Shown piece after piece: positions 61,301 through 64,000 of a stretch of DNA of 64,000 nucleotides. The position numbers and the translations under genes are program-made. Position 1 is the stretch's first letter. The number at the start of each line of letters is the position of its first letter. The stretch lies in IMG/VR virus record IMGVR_UViG_3300024260_000002, positions 62,001 to 126,000 of that record; one strand, given 5' to 3'. The DNA is from a virus. The notes under the pieces are model-generated. The model was not told where the DNA came from, did not search any database, and was given only the letters and a program-made list of their open reading frames with translations.

Positions 61301-61746
61301 GCATAATCGATAAATCTAATTTTTGCAATATTATCTTGGCGTTGTTCAATATAATCATATTCAATAACTATACCATATTTAGTATCAGGAATAAAATCAG
61401 TATTTGAAAATACAAAATAAGTATCTTCAAATATATCAATTAGTTGATTATCAACCATACATACACCGGCTTCAATCTTAAATATATTACTAATTACATT
61501 TGGGTCAGTTGGATACTCACCAGGAATATCAACTTCATTCACTGTTATTCCAAAACCATTAATATATGTTACAACAGTTTCTCTAGCAGGAGTATTTCTA
61601 AATGTTGAAAATGTTCTAGCAACCATTCTTAAATAATCATTTTGTTTTCTATCGTTTGGTCCTAAACCATGCTTCTGATAAGTACCTTGTTCAGAAGTGG
61701 TAGGATTAATATTAGTTTGTATTCCATTAATTGACAAGATTGGCAT
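58342..61746 (-). CDS. Very large virion protein with tandem Ig-like repeats (1134 aa)
   Basis: 1134 residues, AAAGGACAATAA start. N-terminus is a beta domain (TYINGFGITVNEVDIPGEYP; VDNQLIDIFEDTYFVF). The middle 450 residues are long helices and coiled coil (INTLQERNIKLQNKVADTTI; AKETELSNFIASFKVS). The C-terminal 300 residues hold repeated domains with VMVNDGHGTGDTISMYSVNN, YVPD/IPDTEYAGPDIFGYSI and PLSNDGHTGNEEIVIMSVTQ, typical tandem Ig-like (VCBS/tandem-95) modules. Such proteins form long surface fibres or decoration filaments. Probably tail or baseplate-attached. Confidence 0.75.
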   Translation of the reverse strand: MPILSINGIQTNINPTTSEQGTYQKHGLGPNDRKQNDYLRMVARTFSTFRNTPARETVVTYINGFGITVNEVDIPGEYPTDPNVISNIFKIEAGVCMVDNQLIDIFEDTYFVFSNTDFIPDTKYGIVIEYDYIEQRQDNIAKIRFIDYASLHFPRIEDSNVVSCDFNDKSLDGNNSTTVFSGKPGLLIATFATSSDIIDDENTEARQIIQSNPATPGAIVNGIDPQYLSKLYIQNYKLLFEYFGNQSRAIYSSMGLTSANFIAVAEEQLHKASDPQFSEEEDLRSGDMCYFDDESGTYKRSVASRQKFSQVIGMYLNEYNEGNHLIYTGGYITLDAVKYNLPPDHQLLTMVPGTHYFLEDATSLFESQNQIRTIDNYVLSDSSGRISNRYYPSSVRVGYATACNQIVLNIDHSAEIGTQNLISLFGTYDEYQREYEANESVINATIEINTLQERNIKLQNKVADTTIRVGDNNAPEVNAFFFNYSNPLYSYEFTYLMYNILVKYFAEGFNSKNIIDTDLGLDFIDMGTFSTGQQLDIKTNVLGFNNLKNIRNMINESIADIEILLQAKETELSNFIASFKVSGTTNQFDILTLELQIARYKLGDDYNNIDNFENYQLINNDIFNYDSGVGSVVDIAGDNITTISDSQLVAKESYFTQVTEINKLKAMLEEMNLYNAGIDILIDRETEQNIIDTIELGDNSAAIDLAETTKDLAAGNIMNADSNKLDIFQMDDYQRVIFNYTYITDRLQKRLILVNRLNSDLIKAQTLYEAVQNNEQSTIIEQVSALGEVNRIENYVTANNTFISNYTTEYNKIRAEYFPNISPIIEGDINFDDGGYANQKIGTYRYGCDDFETTYGGLATNLISSPCGPYTSPDGFIVSKNSGAQFIDVMVNDGHGTGDTISMYSVNNANHGTSILSTRFLFEPTILDDIDLENYVLNDGVQNIPFVVENNKLFTMIPGNVDMSAYTLLNSLGGATSGVITITGGVSYIPDTEYAGPDIFGYSITDTEGKIGFGTITVEVTGPYTVPDNYVVSVSSANNILNPLSNDGHTGNEEIVIMSVTQPAHGTISFTQGIMGQVPAVPGEIVYEPTLGYTGNDTFDYYITDGTISIGTGTDGADESDGSVVKGKVDIIVQ

Positions 61747-62256
61747 TTATTGTCCTTTTATTTTATCTTTTGCTATATTTTTTTCTAAAGAAGAATTATA
61801 AACTTCAAGTATGTCAATTAATTCTAGTTCGATTTGACCCAGAAGTTTGTAAACAACTGGAGTACTAATTGTAAATATTAATTCATTTAGTACATTTAGA
61901 TATTGTGAGTAATGAGATAGATTTGCAATTAAATCCATATTCTCAGCACTTGTATCGTTCTTTATATTATCTTGAAGAATATCTATCTTTCCAGATAAAT
62001 CAATAAGCTTATCATATAAAGTGAACTGAAGAAATTTATCTTCAGTTCCTTCTAATTCATATGTAAACAGTTCTTCTTCTGTTGGCTGAACTTCTTGACC
62101 TTCTTCTTCTTCAGGTGCATCTTCCGCCGATTCTTCAGGTGCATCTTCCGCTGATGCATCTAATTCATCGTCTGAATTTAGTTCTTCAGCCTCTAACAGT
62201 AACAACAAAGGAAGATTAACCTCTTCCAATATTAGTCTCTGATTATAATTTAACAT
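61747..62256 (-). CDS. Acidic low-complexity protein, possible head core
   Basis: 169 residues, AAAGGATGATTA start. The first 55 residues are Leu/Glu-rich with LILEEVNLPLLLLLEAEELN and a duplicated EDAPEESA block; overall very acidic, then helical and coiled-coil. LILEE and LLEAEE fit the protease-site pattern seen in capsid-related proteins of this window. The N-terminal acidic/Leu-rich composition resembles phage head core proteins, but it is adjacent to fibre genes. Role unknown. Confidence 0.65.
   Translation of the reverse strand: MLNYNQRLILEEVNLPLLLLLEAEELNSDDELDASAEDAPEESAEDAPEEEEGQEVQPTEEELFTYELEGTEDKFLQFTLYDKLIDLSGKIDILQDNIKNDTSAENMDLIANLSHYSQYLNVLNELIFTISTPVVYKLLGQIELELIDILEVYNSSLEKNIAKDKIKGQ
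62107..62154. repeat. 24-bp tandem repeat (x2) coding for an acidic motif
   Basis: Two copies of a 24-base unit beginning TTCTTCAGGTGCATC, with one base difference, code for the EDAPEESA duplication in the acidic protein. Confidence 0.85.
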
Positions 62257-62291
62257 TAATCATCCTTTCTTGTTATTTATTTTATATCTAG

Positions 62292-62300
62292 TATTTGTTA
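62292..62300 (-). promoter_or_regulatory. TAACAAATA motif upstream of the acidic/fibre genes
   Basis: Minus-strand TCTAACAAATACTAGATATA, 36 bases before the ATG at 62256. It overlaps a stem (GTTAGAGAC/GTCCCTAAC) that follows the homing endonuclease stop at 62321. Confidence 0.5.
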
Positions 62301-62320
62301 GAGACCTAAGTCCCTAACGT

Positions 62321-64000
62321 TTAATAAATTTTATAGAATACTATATTACCAGAATCATATATTTTTCGGAAATCATTATTATACATATTAACAGTTTCCG
62401 TTAATTCAGCGTTAAATATTGGTAATATTTTATGAAGCTTATGCTTTTGATACTTATTTCTTGATTCTAATAGATTCTGATTCTCTGGTTTAAAATAGAA
62501 ATAATTTGGTTGAGATATATGACTAAAGATGAATCCAATTGTCTTATATAAATGTCCAGTGCTCCATCTTCGATTAGCATATGTTACTAAGCTTACTGGG
62601 TTTATTGTTTTTTCAAAATGTTTTAGTAGTTTAGAAGCTGCTCCTAATACTGTATGGTTAAGTTTAGAGCAAAATCTTATTAATTCATATTCGTATTGTT
62701 TAGACATTCTAGCTTTACCAAACGTCATCAAAGATACTAATTCATCTTTATAATAAAGACCGTATCGGAATTTAGCATTACCATGTCCTTGTAAATGATT
62801 AAGGTCTTCGAATTCTCTAGCTGTTTTTGCGTCAACATCTTTTATAACTGTTTTTCTTCCAAATATTCTAGTAGTTCTTCCCATCTTAGAATTTATAACG
62901 CTTTTCCATATATCTTGTTTTGTATCCCATTCATTTTCAAAAATTTGAAATAATTGAATTTCTTTATTCTCTACTAATTCAGTTTTATCTAAATGTCTTT
63001 TTTTATTTTCTGTTGGATTATTAAACATTGAATATTTACTAATTCCTTGAGAATGAAACATTAATCCATTATATTCGATAGCAAAATTATTTGGAACTAA
63101 TATATCTAATTCTTTATTGATTAAAGTCCTATCACCTTGAATTGTTTCATCTGAATCGATAAACTCAATTATTTCTGTTTCAGCTTCACTATTACCAGTA
63201 CGTTTCGTAAATTCAATATTTAATTCTTCAAATTTTTTATAAACAATTGAAGAACTACAATTAAAATAAGCTCTAAATTTTTTACTTAATATATGCTTCT
63301 GACTATCTAAGAAATTTTTTTCTATATAATCCGCATCATTCCAAAATATAGAATTATCTATTTTAGTTTCTATTATTTTTAGTTGAACATCTTTTGATCC
63401 AAACGGTGAGTTAGAATTAAATTTTAACATATTGTTTTGATTTCTTATCTCCTGAACCAGTTTTGATTGGTACGGATAATCGCTACTATATCTTAAATTA
63501 TTAGTATTTTTTATTTTATTTGAAATTATGGTGGACATAGAAGCTACTTCATTACCAAATAATTTTAAATTTGTTTTTTTAATTTTTGTAATTATTTCTG
63601 AATTTGAAAATACACACTTTGTTCCATATTTTTCTAAATTTGTTTTAATCACTTGATCTTTTTTCTCTTGAGTGGAGTTAACAGATTCTACCCCATACTT
63701 TAATATACAAGTTTCTTTTATTTTTTGTTTAACTTGTTTACTTTTGCTCATACATTTAACACAACAATAATCCTTAAATTTATAATTTTGTTTGTTAAAT
63801 TCTACTTGGTTATTGCAATTGTGATTCTTACAAATTAAATCATTATTAGATAATTCTTGTTTGATTATTTGATATCTGATTTTTATATCATTTGTTATAT
63901 AAAAATCAGTATAATTAAAAAGTATTTTTAAAGCAATTTGAATTTCTGTATCGTTTTTATATTTAGCAGATTCTAAATTATTTTTTAATCTTCCAGAATT
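62321..64000 (-). CDS. Homing endonuclease, Vsr/EDxHD-like (copy 3), N-terminus outside window
   Basis: The frame stays open to base 64000: before the Met at 63751 the codons read in-frame through a CKNHNC and CCVKC cysteine pair, so about 560 residues are visible and the start lies beyond the window. It has at least four KYG-type repeats (ETCILKYGVESVNSTQEKKD; TNLEKYGTKCVFSNSE). The core is like copies 1 and 2: AETEIIEFIDSDETIQGDRT, NKELDILVPNNFAIEYNGLM with FHSQG in place of WHSYG, then TYANRRWSTGHLYKT. It is more diverged from the tandem pair than they are from each other. Confidence 0.85.
   Translation of the reverse strand, partial: NSGRLKNNLESAKYKNDTEIQIALKILFNYTDFYITNDIKIRYQIIKQELSNNDLICKNHNCNNQVEFNKQNYKFKDYCCVKCMSKSKQVKQKIKETCILKYGVESVNSTQEKKDQVIKTNLEKYGTKCVFSNSEIITKIKKTNLKLFGNEVASMSTIISNKIKNTNNLRYSSDYPYQSKLVQEIRNQNNMLKFNSNSPFGSKDVQLKIIETKIDNSIFWNDADYIEKNFLDSQKHILSKKFRAYFNCSSSIVYKKFEELNIEFTKRTGNSEAETEIIEFIDSDETIQGDRTLINKELDILVPNNFAIEYNGLMFHSQGISKYSMFNNPTENKKRHLDKTELVENKEIQLFQIFENEWDTKQDIWKSVINSKMGRTTRIFGRKTVIKDVDAKTAREFEDLNHLQGHGNAKFRYGLYYKDELVSLMTFGKARMSKQYEYELIRFCSKLNHTVLGAASKLLKHFEKTINPVSLVTYANRRWSTGHLYKTIGFIFSHISQPNYFYFKPENQNLLESRNKYQKHKLHKILPIFNAELTETVNMYNNDFRKIYDSGNIVFYKIY

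Overview
The window reads as part of the late region of a large AT-rich tailed phage with a contractile tail (T4-like myovirus organisation, probably a jumbo phage). Every credible gene lies on the minus strand, packed end to end with 1-14 base overlaps and AAAGGA-type ribosome binding sites. There is no rRNA, no tRNA that I can see, no CRISPR array and no cellular housekeeping gene. I cannot name the host. Coordinates below run against transcription, so 'downstream' means lower numbers.

Layout in transcription order, from 64000 to 1. (1) A homing endonuclease open at the window edge (62321-64000). (2) An acidic head or core-like protein and large fibre or adhesin-like virion proteins (55536-62256). 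(3) An accessory island, 39180-55302. It holds ten radical SAM (rSAM) proteins, two or three glycosyltransferase-like proteins, a short DegT-type aminotransferase, an amidinotransferase, a SLOG-like protein, a P-loop protein and a cysteine-repeat fibre with an S74-type self-cleaving end. (4) Sugar-nucleotide enzymes (epimerase/decarboxylase-like, dehydrogenase-like) and an AstE-like hydrolase (35503-38102), with two small genes. (5) Fibre and tail-decoration genes with coiled-coil, cadherin-like and beta-helix-like character (25340-35331). (6) The head and tail core: prohead protease, major capsid protein, two homing endonucleases, a baseplate/tail chaperone with an overlapping +1 frame, gp25-like and other baseplate proteins, an HNH endonuclease, tail sheath, tail tube, then head/internal and unknown virion proteins down to position 1.

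How it may work together: the structural genes build the particle. The prohead protease probably trims several proteins that carry LLEES-like sites, including a roughly 70-residue capsid propeptide. The island looks like a surface-chemistry cassette: rSAM enzymes, glycosyltransferases, nucleotide-sugar enzymes and an amidinotransferase sit among fibre genes, and one fibre with four CxCN-type hexapeptides lies directly between two rSAM genes. Modification of the fibre, or of a glycan, is my inference and is not shown by the sequence.

Regulation: two recurring intergenic motifs precede genes on the coding strand. TAACAAATA occurs at seven gene boundaries, mostly before virion genes. ATAGAAAT occurs at six or more boundaries, including both homing endonucleases. 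A longer intergenic repeat containing CTATCTTTTRGGGTAATT occurs near 19.2, 39.0 and 55.4 kb; the last two copies bracket the rSAM island exactly. No intergenic stretch exceeds 300 bases. Portal and terminase were not recognised.
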